64,000 bases of DNA, from positions 28,343,962 to 28,407,961 of the forward strand of contig CM031864.1 in assembly GCA_018697195.1 (NCBI GenBank). Reading direction: 5' to 3'. The notes under the pieces were generated by a model. That model saw only the letters and a list, made by a program, of their open reading frames with translations, ran no database searches and was not told the origin of the DNA. The first letter of the stretch is position 1. Each line of letters opens with the position of its first letter. The position numbers were made by a program, and so were the translations under genes. Source of the DNA: Certhia americana (taxonomy: Eukaryota > Chordata > Aves > Passeriformes > Certhiidae). Below, one piece after another: positions 14,436 to 25,200 of the stretch.

Positions 14436-15070
14436 TGTCGGAGTCTGGAATTATGATGAATATCTCTTTGCATGTTTGAGAGATTTTAGAATCTCTGACA
14501 AACAGTGTTTTTAACCTTTGTTCATGGAAAAAGGGCTTTTAGGCTCTGGAATGAAGCAGAGTTTTTAAGAGTGTGTATTAAATAGTAGAATAGTGTGTAG
14601 TTTTATCACAGGGTGAGAATTTTAGATATATGGGTTTTTAGGATAGTAAGCAAGTGATGACAAGACGGAGGAAGCACATAGCTTTTGGGTTTCTTCCTTC
14701 TTTTTCCTTGCCTCCATGTTGTGCTGTGAGGTGGCACATTATAGTTGGCTTAGAATAGAGTCTAACCTTCTAACATAGGTAATAGTTACTGGAGTAGAAT
14801 TATAAATACTGATTACGTGGATTGTAGTATAAATATCCACGCCACCCTGAGGGTGGGAACATTAAGCTTTTTGCACTTTGCAGGGAGCATTTTAGTATGG
14901 GACATTAAGCTTTTAGTATTAAGTAGCTGAGTATTAGGTAGTTAGCTTTGGTATTTGTAATGATAAGAAATAATAAATAATGAAGAAAGAGAAATAAGAA
15001 AAAAGTCTCACGGACCTGGTCCTTCAAGATCTCTGGCTGGTGAAAACAAAACTCTTTACATTCTCGGACA
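14436..15070 (+). mobile_element. Probable solo LTR (635 bp)
   Basis: The segment starts TGTCGGAG and ends CTCGGACA, giving TGTC...GACA imperfect terminal inverted repeats. Inside, a TATAAATA box (14828-14835) is followed about 140 bp later by an AATAAA polyadenylation signal (14972-14977), the order expected for U3-R-U5. The base composition (A/T-rich U3, then CACGCCACCCTGAGGGTGGG near the presumed cap site) differs from its flanks. The flanks are GAACA on the left and GAAAA on the right, a possible 5-bp target duplication with one mismatch. No internal retroviral sequence is present. The exact family is unknown to me. Confidence 0.55.
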
Positions 15071-15259
15071 GAAAAGAAAAACAGCCAGCCAGCAGAGACA
15101 GGAAAAACAAACAAAAAAAAAAATTTATATAAATCCGAGAGGAACACAGCCCGTCAAGGGGCCGGCCCGCGCCCTGCCATAAACCAGCGCTTTAACCTCC
15201 AGACCGAGACACGCCCCCCACCCCTCCCGACGAATGGGCGTCCCGAAATCAGCATATAC

Positions 15260-15279
15260 CGCATTGCACGCTGGGTAGT
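15260..15279 (-). promoter_or_regulatory. ZNF143/STAF-type site (SBS) in the RPPH1 distal promoter
   Basis: On the - strand the bases read ACTACCCAGCGTGCAATGCG, close to the core CCCAGAATGCATTGCG of STAF/ZNF143-binding sites. Such sites form part of the distal enhancer of vertebrate type 3 Pol III genes and of the human RPPH1 promoter. It sits about 70-90 bp upstream of the inferred RNA start, closer than the usual distal element, so the promoter is compact. Confidence 0.6.
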
Positions 15280-15287
15280 GCCGCCGG

Positions 15288-15307
15288 CTCACCCTGAGCT
15301 GAAGAGG
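15288..15307 (+). promoter_or_regulatory. Proximal sequence element (PSE) of RPPH1
   Basis: CTCACCCTGAGCTGAAGAGG fits the vertebrate PSE pattern (TCACC-T-A---T-AAAG) bound by SNAPc. It starts about 62 bp before the inferred RNA start and ends 15 bp before the TATA box. This spacing is characteristic of Pol III type 3 promoters such as U6, 7SK and RPPH1. Confidence 0.75.
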
Positions 15308-15322
15308 CCGTCTAAACCAGGC

Positions 15323-15330
15323 TATATATA
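15323..15330 (+). promoter_or_regulatory. TATA box of RPPH1
   Basis: TATATATA ends about 20 bp upstream of the inferred RNA 5' end. With the PSE 15 bp upstream, a TATA box specifies RNA polymerase III rather than polymerase II at snRNA-type promoters. Confidence 0.75.
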
Positions 15331-15349
15331 GCGACGGAAGGCGGTGTGC

Positions 15350-15674
15350 AGGCGTCCGGGGGAAGCTCACTGCCGAGGCCACGCACGGGGTGCGCGTCAC
15401 CCGCGCCCCGCCTCGGGGAAGGTCTGAGGGAAGGGCCGGCCGCGGCCCCAGCAGGGCCCCGCCCGCGACGGGCGGGTGAGCCACCAGCAAGGGGCGGCGC
15501 CGTGTGGGCCGGCCCGGGCAGGAGAAGCCGCGGCGGTTCTACCGCCGAACCCCCGGCGGATGCTCATGGCCCCGCGGTGCTTTGAGACAGACTCACGGCC
15601 GGCGTGCTGAGTTCAATGGGTGAGGTGGGGCAGTGCCCCATAACCTAATTCAGACTACTCTCCCCCGGACGCTT
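15350..15674 (+). ncRNA. RPPH1: RNase P RNA (RPPH1, H1 RNA)
   Basis: This encodes the catalytic RNA subunit of nuclear RNase P, which removes 5' leaders from precursor tRNAs. I recognise conserved blocks in order: GGGGAAGCTCACTGCCGAGG after the 5' end; CR-I GGAAGGTCTGAG (about 15417-15428); AGCAGGGCC; GGGCAGGAGAAGCCGCGG (15516-15533); CR-IV GACAGACTCACGGCC (ending 15600); CR-V GAGTTCAATGGGTGAGG (from 15609); and CATAACCTAATTCAGACTAC. The termini form a perfect 11-bp P1 helix: GCGTCCGGGGG at 15352-15362 pairs with CCCCCGGACGC at 15662-15672, whose sequence differs from human P1 although the pairing is kept. The length of about 325 nt compares with about 341 nt in human. Intact cores plus a complete Pol III promoter and terminator argue for a functional gene and against a retrocopy. 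The 5' end is inferred from P1 and TATA spacing. Confidence 0.93.
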
Positions 15675-15679
15675 TTTTT
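15673..15679 (+). terminator. Pol III terminator of RPPH1
   Basis: A run of seven T residues follows directly on the 3' strand of helix P1. Four or more T residues in the coding strand are sufficient for RNA polymerase III termination in vertebrates. Confidence 0.85.
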
Positions 15680-16038
15680 CCATTCTTTTTCCATTTTTTC
15701 CCTTCTACCCTCCTTACCTTTTCCAGCCACCCCAGCGTCAACGCCTCTAAGCCTGGGGCTCAGTAGAGGGCAACAAAGATCATTCAGGAGGGTCTCGCTT
15801 ATGAGGAAAGGCTGAGTGAATGAAGGGGTAGGTGGGAGGGGACTTCATTAAAATACCCATATATAAATATCTAAATGTTAGCAAAGAAAGCTAAAAAGGA
15901 ATAAATATTGAACTTGACTTCAGGAATCACACATAGGGGGTGAGCTAGACCAAACTTTTGTGAAGGACAAAGGTAGAGGCCTGGGTTTCCACCTGAGTGG
16001 CTAAACTGTTCGCCCCCCTCCCAGCCTCACACCCCCCA

Positions 16039-16044
16039 TTTATT
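16039..16044 (-). promoter_or_regulatory. Polyadenylation signal of SEC16B
   Basis: TTTATT on + is AATAAA on the SEC16B strand, about 150 bp after the stop codon. GT-rich sequence (GGGGGGTGTGAGGCTGGG on the - strand) follows at once, as expected of a cleavage region. This gives a short 3' UTR ending near 16020. Confidence 0.65.
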
Positions 16045-16192
16045 GACTTTTAAACCCAGAAACTTCCCCTTTAGTTTACAACACTCTCCACCAAGCAGGC
16101 CCAACAGCTGCTACCCCATTCAAAATAACCACAAACACCATTTTGGTTAAAAAATTTTGTGCAATTTGTTTCCGCTGTCCCCACTCCCCACC

Positions 16193-16255
16193 TCACAGTG
16201 GGTTGGGGTAGCGATGCCGGGAAAGCAGTCTGGGTTGGGTGGGTCGGGCAGCAAG
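16193..16255 (-). CDS. SEC16B: SEC16B final coding exon 24 (residues 957-976, stop)
   Basis: Encodes [20 protein letters not shown] followed by TGA; human ends NRLAQRRYPTQPC. Acceptor TGTGTTTCCCAG. A short 3' UTR follows to the AATAAA at 16039-16044. Confidence 0.92.
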   Translation of the reverse strand, partial: LAARPTQPRLLSRHRYPNPL

Positions 16256-19200
16256 CTGGGAAACACAGAGAGAGAGGTGGTGTGAGTAACGTGCTGTACC
16301 CCAAAAGGTTGATTTGCCATCATCAGGATGCAACCACAAGCATCCTCCCTACATTTCTCTTATTCATCACATCCTCCCGTGGCTGTCCTCCCACAACTGA
16401 TTTACTTAAAAAAACCCCTTATTCCCAAGACTGGTATCACCTAAACCCCCCAGCCCATACCAGATCACCTGAAATCTGGCACCATCCCAAAATCCAGGAG
16501 ACACCTCCTCCCCAAACTCATGAGCCACCCATAGCCCCATGTAGCACACCCCCTCAGGAAAATGCTCTCACCTGAGAGACCTGTGCAGGGTTGAAGAGAG
16601 GAATTGAAGCCAGTGGTGGGAGAGGTCCGGGGTAGCCAGTCTGGAAGGACCAAAGACAGAGAAACTTAATAGACACCCGGAGCAGAGAGGTGTCCTGAAC
16701 ACCCCTGTCACACACGGATACACTTCCCTCCTCTCCTCACCTGCTGTCCTGCTGACTGCGTTCCATCCTTGTCCTGTGAGCCTTTCACCTCTGCAGACAC
16801 TGGACTAACAGCTAAGGTACTTTGACCTTGCATTCCTCCTAGGGCTAGCAACCAAAACCAAAAGCCATCTTAAGAGGAGAAACTTGCAAAAGGCTGATGG
16901 GGGAGAAAGGTGTAGTATTTACCGGGATTGCTGAAGAGAGGCTGAGCCAAAGGGTTTGTCCCGGCTGTGAGATGGACAGTGGGTGGGGATGGTGACGTCC
17001 GCTCCTGAAATCACATCCACCCATTTAGAGCAGAAGCTCTTTGAGCTGGGAGAAGACCTCTGCATCAGATACCACACCACACTTTTGGGATATCCATTCT
17101 CCATCTGTCCTGCTGCAGAGGAGCTGCAGGAAACATGGCTAAGGAGGGGCTACAGGATCAGGGCAAGCAACTCTGGCACAAAGCTAAACCAGCCTGAGGG
17201 TTCAAAATTAGGCAGGAGGCTGGACGCCAAGCCTGGGTACAGCATGAGGGGCCAAGGTAATGGGTCCCCTTCTCTCCTTCATCTCCTGCTAGTTTTAGAA
17301 GAATATCCCAAATTTTTTTGCTCTGGCACATAGGTCATTCTCTACCACGAAGAAACTTCTAGGGGAGGTTCTTACTCCAAGCCCCACCATCAGGAGTGTG
17401 ATGCCCTGAGGAGGTAGCTAGGTCTGGGATAACCACACATGCCTGCTTCCCCCTCACTGGTAAACTTCCAATTAAAGAGGTTTTCCCTTCCTTGCATCTC
17501 CTAAAATCTGCCAGAACAGTGCTGCTCACAGCTGCTGTGTTCTGCTCCAGTGGAGGGCAAGTGATCCCTGCAGAGTTTGCCAAGGGCTCGGATGACCTCA
17601 CAGATCAAAGAGCCTATATGAATTTATTATTATTAACCAAGGATTCAGTTCCAGGTTGAAAGGGCTCACAGTCCCACAGTCCCCACACAGAATGGCCATG
17701 GTCCCTGCCTGAGGACAGAGGGAGAAACAGTGGGTGATAGGGAGATGTGTCACCCATTCTCACAGCTGCAACCTGCATGTAGGATGGCTTTTTGTCCCCT
17801 ACCTGTGATCCTGATGCAGGAGAGTCTGAATCTGTCTCAGACTCAGCTTTGGGAGAAGTTTCCTTGATGGGTTTTGACCGAAACCAGCCAAACCACCTGA
17901 ATCCAGAGCTCTGGGAAATGAAGGAAAAGAGTGGAAAGGGATTAGAAAGGGTGGATGTCAGGATCCTCCAGGTGCCTGCTAGGAGTGCACACCATTATTC
18001 CAGGTCTGGCAGGGATGGCATCAGGGACAGGCAAGCTTAGTGCATGAGGCTCATGATGGCTCAGGCATGCTCACCTTGTCCTCCTCTGGCTTCATGTCCT
18101 CTGCCCGCTCTTCAGCAGTGTCATCATCTGTGCTGTCCAAGGAGGGCCGGCTGTCCCCCAAGGAGACAGTGGAGGTCTCCGAGACAGTACGAATCCTGGT
18201 CGGTGACTCCTCCTGCCATCAGACATGGAAGCTGCCACGTGCTGTTCCAGCAGGAGCTGCACCAAGCATGCGGAGCACCCCTGGGATTGCTCTTCACCCA
18301 GATTAGTGGAAATTATCACTAGGGACCCCTACATGCCTTACATAGCAAGAGCACCCACAGCAGGACACAGCTTTTGCCTAAGGGAACAACTGGCACCATG
18401 ATGGTACAAGTTCAGTGCATGGAAGGATGGATCAACATGTCCCAGATCCAGCCAGGAAACTCAATGGGATGGTCTCCTTGGCCCCTCTGACTCACCTGCT
18501 CTGTGGAGAGGGCTGGCTGCACACTTCCAGGGGACAGCCTGGCACCCCAGGGCTCCCCAGCTTCTCCTGTGGAGCAGAGGGAAAGACACAGTCAAGGTTC
18601 AATCTCTGGAGCTATGAATTTATCCATCAGAGGTATTTCCAGAGCTTCTACCATGCCCCTCTCCAGAGCACAGCCATCTATGTGGTGGCCAAGATGTCCC
18701 AAAGAGATGCAAAAGGCCATTCCCTTTCCTGCTGGTCCCTGTCCCTGCCAGCACCAGGGAGTAAGTGGTGAGGCTGAACTGGGGCATCTCAAAAACAACT
18801 TCTGAAGAAGGAATTCCATGCTGTGAGGGTGGTAAAGCCCTGGTACAGGTTGCCCAGAGAAGCTGTGGCTGCTCCATCTCTGGAAGTCCAAGGGCAGGTT
18901 AGATGGGGCCTGGTATAGTGGAAGGTGTCCCAGCTCATAGCAGGGGATCTAGATGATCTTTAGCATCCTGTCCCAACACAAACCATTCTGGGATTCTGTG
19001 ATCTTTGCAGGAAAACAAGTCTGCAGCACTTACCTGCAGGCAGCACTGGCTGTGGAGGGGGCTCAGCAAATTCCCCTCCCAGAGGAGCACGTGTCCCTTG
19101 GCCAAGCACAGGGGGCTGCAGGTCTCTCCCATCTCCAGCACTGGGCAGTGGTGATGCCACGACCTGAGCAGGTGCTGGGAACCTGAGGGACACATCCTTC

Positions 19201-22200
19201 TGGGAGCTCAGTGCCTGGGATGGCACAGGTTCAAACCACTGGTCATACTGGTATTCTTCACTCTGGAGAATCTCATTGCCAGGCTCTTCATCTGCAAAAA
19301 ACCCCATACACCTCAGGAGTTTACAATTTTTGTGATGTTTATAATTCTATCGGGCTGTTGCAGATTTCTCCCCTTTTCCATTACACATCAGCAGGAGCTG
19401 GGGGAGTGGGGGAAGACTCCAGGGATCAGGCAAGGGAGGAGGTAGGACACAGCACAGCAACAGCAACCTTCCAGGGGTTTCCTGGGAAGGTGGGCTTGGA
19501 AAGAAAGGGGGAATTTTTTTTTTAAATCCTGGGAATGCACCTGAGGGTATAAATGAACTCTGAAGGGGAATGCTATGGAAGCAAAGAACCCACAAGCAGC
19601 ACACACCAGCAACTCAAAGGAGTCTGAGATCTCCAGCCTTTTCCCCCACTCCTGCTGCATACCCTGAGCAGGAAAGATTCACCAGGTAGCCTTCATTCCT
19701 GTTCCACAGCAGCACCTGTGGATGAATTCCTTGCTCTAGGCAGATTTATTCAGGGTTGGGATTTTTTTTTGTTTGAAAGGCAAGTTGAGTGAGCAGGATT
19801 TGTTTTATGTAACACCCACATTGGTCCCAGGTGTGTGTCCTGCTTATTCCAGCTCGGCATCCTCCTGCCAGAAACACTGGGAAAATCCTCTCCCGTTGTT
19901 GTGAGACAGAGCAGGCAGGACCCAGATCTCATTGGAAAGGATTACTGCACCTCTTGATGCAGTGCTATGAAGCCCTTTGCTTTGCTGCCAGCATCATCTC
20001 CAGCCCACTCAGGATTGGCTTCACACCCATGAGCTGCTCCCACATGGCCTGGAGATGCTCAAGATCCACAAGGAGGAGGATGGATGCTCAAACTTATGCT
20101 GCCTGGCAAGCTCAGCTGGAACAAGTCAGGGAGGACCACGTGGATCCCAGCTTGGCACCTGATTTGGGCTTTGTCTTTCGAAGATGGATGGATTCAGCAC
20201 CAAGCCAGCTTTCTCTGCATGCAGGTCTCTCAGGTGGTGGCTCTGGATGGCTTTCACAATGAAGAAAAGGGCCAAGCATAGGGAAAGTGAGCTATGGAGA
20301 CCACATGGAGCAGACCTGGCTGCTCAGAGAAGCCAAGCCAATGGGATCATCGTATCTGCAACTTCCTTCCAGGAAAGGAAGATCATAGTCTCAGCCCTGA
20401 TAGCAGCAGAAGGCAATCAGGATTGATGATCCTTTTTACTGCCTGGGAGAGCTCTTTGAAAAGGAATTTGGCAGCGGCAAGAAAAGCTGATAGGAAGAAA
20501 TGGCTTGAAGGAATTAGTTGTGTTTCATCCTGTCTGCACCAGCCTCTGTTCTCCACACTTTAGTGCCAGCATTCCCAGTAGAAAGCCAGATCCAAGGAGC
20601 AAGGGACTATGTAGGAGCATCCTGCTGATGGAGGTGGATGTGAAGCAACACCTGCCCCTGACTTCTCCTCAATGGATGCCTGCCCAGCTGGGAAAGAAAA
20701 GCCCCCTGCTCTTCCCTTGACCCCAGGGGATGGTCGTGTCACTCATTTTGATGTCTCTGGGCCCTCTGGGTGGGTTGGCACAGGAGGGGATTCTTGTGGT
20801 CACCAAAGGATAAAGGAAAGGGATCAAAGAGGCAGCAGGGAAGGAGAAATGCTGAGTCTTCAGCAACAGGCATCCTGCAGCCTGGTATGCAGAAGGATGA
20901 GCTCTTTCCTGAATTCTTTGCTCTCTAAGTGTGAAATCCCTTTAGTTCAGCTCCAGTTTGCACCCTCAGAGGACTGCCTGGGAATGGGGCTGTCTCCCCT
21001 GAGGCTCAACGGTGAGGCTCATCCAGCTGGGGCTCCTCTTCTCTTCCCACAGCACCCCCAGGAACCCTGAAGCTGTGGTAATTAGGCCCAATTACTCAGA
21101 CTTTGTACGAGGACATGAGCATCAAGCCCTCACTTTGCAGCCCATGCCTGAGGGATGCATCCAGGCAGGAGCAGCCTTTGAGCTCTGGGGGGATGCAAGG
21201 AGCAAGGAGTTGCTGCTGTTAAAAACTCCAGGGATTGGGAAACTGCTTCCCAGCCCATGGCAGCACAATTCCATGCAGGGAGAGCCCACTGGGGAGACCA
21301 CAACCTGCTGCTTTGTTTTATTTACCTGCTGTCCTTAGAACAGCACAGGGCAGCTCCAGCTGAGCGGGTGCCACCTCTGGAGGAAGATTATCTTCCACCT
21401 GCAGAGGAAAAATGTAGTAAAATGGATAGGAAAAAGGATGGCACAGGACAAAGACTAAGGAAACCATGAAGCCAATGCAAAGGAAAGCACGGGGCTTGTA
21501 GATCTGCGGCTTACAGCCCACCCCAGGCTGCAGGAGAGACCCACACCAGCATGGACACAGCTCTTTCCCAGGAAGTGAGAGGGGCTGCAGCACCCCTGAG
21601 AGCAGGCAGGAGGGGATACGAGATGGAAAAGGCCACAAACCCAAAAGCAGATGTGAAATCTGAATGAAAAGCATTAATCCAAGCACTGGACAGTGGTTAA
21701 AAGACCCAAGAGTACACCCACAAAGTGACACCCCACCAGTGACCTCTGCAATGTGATCCCTGCAAAGGGAGACCATCACTCACATACCAGTGAGCTGGAA
21801 CAAACAGCGTTTTACCCTATGTGAAGCTCTGCAGCCTTCAGGCACTACAAGCCCCTTACTCCCACTGATTCTGCAGGTCCTGGAGCAGAGGCCACATCTC
21901 GGAGCTCACAAGCCAAAGAAATACAACAGCTTTTGAACCTCCATCCCCTCGTGTTCAGGGAAGAGGAGGAGGGTGCTCCTGCAGACAAGCCACAACACAG
22001 ACCAGCTGTCCCACTGCATCCTCCATCCTTCTTACCTCCCACTCCCTGCAGCAGGCTCGGAGCTGCTCCAGCCAGTCAGGCTCCAGTGCCTGGTCCTGCT
22101 CGGGCATCTCCAGGAGCAGAGGGTCAGAGAGCTTCAGCCGCTCAGCCAGCTGCAGGACCAGGGGGACAGCAGGGATTAGAACATGTGTCAGATCCACAGA

Positions 22201-25200
22201 GATGCATCACACACGGCTGGGCACACAGGCTCCGGAAAACAGCATCACTTCATAATATAGGGGTTAAATAACACCAGCCTCTTATGCAGGATTTATTCCC
22301 ACTCCCACACCACCACAGAGGTGCCAGCCCGTCCCATGCCTCACAGTCTCAGAAGGGCTGACTCAGCACCTCCACAGAGATGCCAAAATGCTGTGTCAAA
22401 GATGCTCCTCACAACAAAAAGACAGGTAACTATCACCATCCTTTTCCTCCCTGAGTTAAAAAAAGTGGCTTTAATCCACCCTAACAGCCATCCTGGGGCA
22501 CTGGCAGGTTTGCAGGACACCCCACTGGGTGCCCTGGAAAGAGTGCAGTTCCCAGGGCAGTTAATCAGCTCCTCATCTACCCCATGAGGATGGATGGGAG
22601 CTGGTGTTTGTCTGATCTGCATTTACAAATCTCTGACAAGACTTCACAGCCTCCCAGGCTTGTCCTGATGCTTAATGTCCTTAGAGCTAAAGAGTATTTT
22701 CCTAATATCTAAGTGAAATCTTGCCTACTGCAAATTAAGCCTCTCTATCCCTGCTCCTATGGAAGTTGTGAGAGGAGCCAGGCAGCACCCCCCACAAGCA
22801 GCCTCCTGTGCACTTGGAAGGTTATCACATCCTTCATACCCCTTTCTCCCCCACCATATCTTGCCTAGAAGAAATAACCCTCAGGCCTTCTTCAGAGGTC
22901 ATTTTCCCCTCAATCTCCTATCACCTCAGCTCTCGACTCCCACACTCACTCCAATTTAGCCCTGTCTCGACATGCAGCAGCCCAAAACAGGCCCGAGTCA
23001 AGACCCCTGAGATCCCAGCATGGGGAGATTATCACCTCCTTGTCTCAGATACACCAGTTGTACTTTCACAACCCAGAATAACATTATAACGTTGGTGGGT
23101 TTTTTATTTTCTTTTGTAACAGGATCCTGTTATGCTGCTGCTCAGTATTTTTTCCATGCTCCACTATCTCCCCCAGGTCCCTCTCTGCAGTATTGCTGCT
23201 GTGTGTTTAATTTCTCCTGCAGAAAAAGGGTCTGTGCTGCCCTGGCTGCAGCCATCTCAGTGACATAGGGCTCCAGCTCCCATCAACAGGGCAAGAGGCT
23301 CTTCTGGGGTGACCCAGAAGGTAAGTAGGGCTCCCTGCAGAGCTAATTACCTGTCTGAAGGAGTTGTTTAGAAAAGGATCCAGTTTTAAGACAGCTGGGT
23401 GAGGGGAGTCTGAAGGAGTTGTTTAGAAAAGGATCCAGTTTTAAGACAGCTGGGTGAGGGGAGATGGCACTCAAAGCACCACTCTTCATCCACATCTGTA
23501 CTGAATTTTCTCTTGCTGATATCAGCACCCTGATCTACTGGAAGGCAGCCCCCATGGCAGGGGAGTTGGAACTAGATGATCTCTAAAGTCCCTTCCAGCC
23601 CAAACTATTCTAGGATTCTTGGGGCTTTCTCAAGTTTACTCTGGCTACTTCATGCTCCCTTGTCTTCAATGCTTTGCTACAAGGCTGCCACCTTGAGGGC
23701 CACTAAAAGCCACCCAGAGGTGACTTTGCAGCTTAGCCACTCTCCACAGCCACACGACTCAGCTATTCCTTCCTGCATCATTCTCCAGCAGCCATTTCTT
23801 TCTACTCCTAAATTTTTAAAAAACAAACTCTAAACAAGCACAAAATACACTTCCCAGCTCCATGAGTTTACAGTATGACAGGACCTGCACAGCTGGACCC
23901 CACCTTGGGACTGGGAATGGCTCCAAAAGCAAAGTAACCCAGCAGCTAGCCAGAAGCCTGCACCACCTACAGACCCACTGTCCCATCTCTTTACAAACAC
24001 ACCTATGCTCATCCTAAATCAGTCACAGGAAAAAGGAAATTATAAGCATGATTACTCTTAAATGGGGGGAATGTTTAATCCAAAAGCTAATGTGCACTTT
24101 GATCCAGTATTAATGAACCAGCACCTGGTTGTATATCGTCCCCAGCTTCAAAAGAGGGGAAGTCTTAATCAAACACTAATGTGTATCATAATTTGTAACA
24201 CATTCTAGAACATCAAAGACAAGAGCATCTATGAATGCACTAGTTTTTCAGATGAAAGTGTTTTCTCCCAGGAGAAGCATTATCCCCAGCAGAATGGCAG
24301 ATCTGAGAGGCTGTTAGTATATAGACTTCGATGATGGTGTGAGGAAGCAGTACCAGACAAATTTTGGGTGAACTCAGCAGCACCCACTTCAGACAGGCAT
24401 CTTGCTGCCCCTCACCTCACAACACCATGGCTTTAGTGCCTTTCATAGAATCACAGAATGGTTTGGAGTTGGAAGGGACCTTAAAGCTCATCTTATTCCA
24501 AACCCCCCTGAAATTTGCAGAGACACCTGCCACTAGATCAGGTTGCTCAAAGCCCCATCCAAACTGGTCTTAAAGGCCGGAGGAAGGTGACCAGCAGCCT
24601 CAGCACTGCCCTGGTCTTGTGAGAGCCCCACCTTCCTGAGGGACCTGGGTAACTTGGACTTGCCCATCTCTTCCCCAGCCTGCTGCTCAGGAAGTAGAGG
24701 GGCTGCACTTGGTGCTACAAGTTGGGCTGCACTCTGTCTCAGTGTCACCCCAGAACACACCCCTCAGGAGGTAAAGAGAATTGTAGATGTGCTGGAGGGG
24801 AAATGTGCACTTAGGCTTCACTTCTCAAGTCTGTGACATTTAGAAGTTCAGAAAACTCCTTGAGACTTAAAAATATCCTTTGTTTCCAAATAACTCTGCT
24901 TCTACTTGGCAGTCAACATAATAGCTTTGTTTTCTACCCTAAATCCGTGGGGATTAGAAACCCTTGGAAGTGTTGGCTTTGCTGCATTTGGCAGCAAATC
25001 CTGGGGGGCTGCTCAGAACTGCCAACCACTCCCACCCCAGCAGGTGCTGGAGCAGGTATCACGCCCTGGTCAGGATGCAGGAGGTTCAGACTCACCCTCA
25101 CCACTTGCTGGGCCAGGACAGGGTGTGCAGCTGGGTCCTGGTGCAGGAGCGCCGTGGAGATGTGCTCACAGTACTGCAGGGCCTGGGCTGGCAGCCCGTG

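Noticed and set aside
13595..14479. 149- and 190-codon frames on opposite strands
   Set aside because: They overlap each other, lack homology or splice support, and the + frame runs into the LTR.
14700..15070. First exon of a divergent gene paired with RPPH1
   Set aside because: The segment is better explained as an LTR with internal TATA and AATAAA and TGTC...GACA ends.
15125..15585. Open frames on both strands across 15.1-15.6 kb
   Set aside because: They are composition artefacts over the RNase P RNA gene and its promoter.
16919..17104. A longer - strand exon containing [13 protein letters not shown] upstream of the 42-nt microexon
   Set aside because: Frame and phase would not connect to the neighbouring SEC16B exons, and the protein does not resemble SEC16B. 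The short exon with acceptor CCATCTCACAG fits instead.
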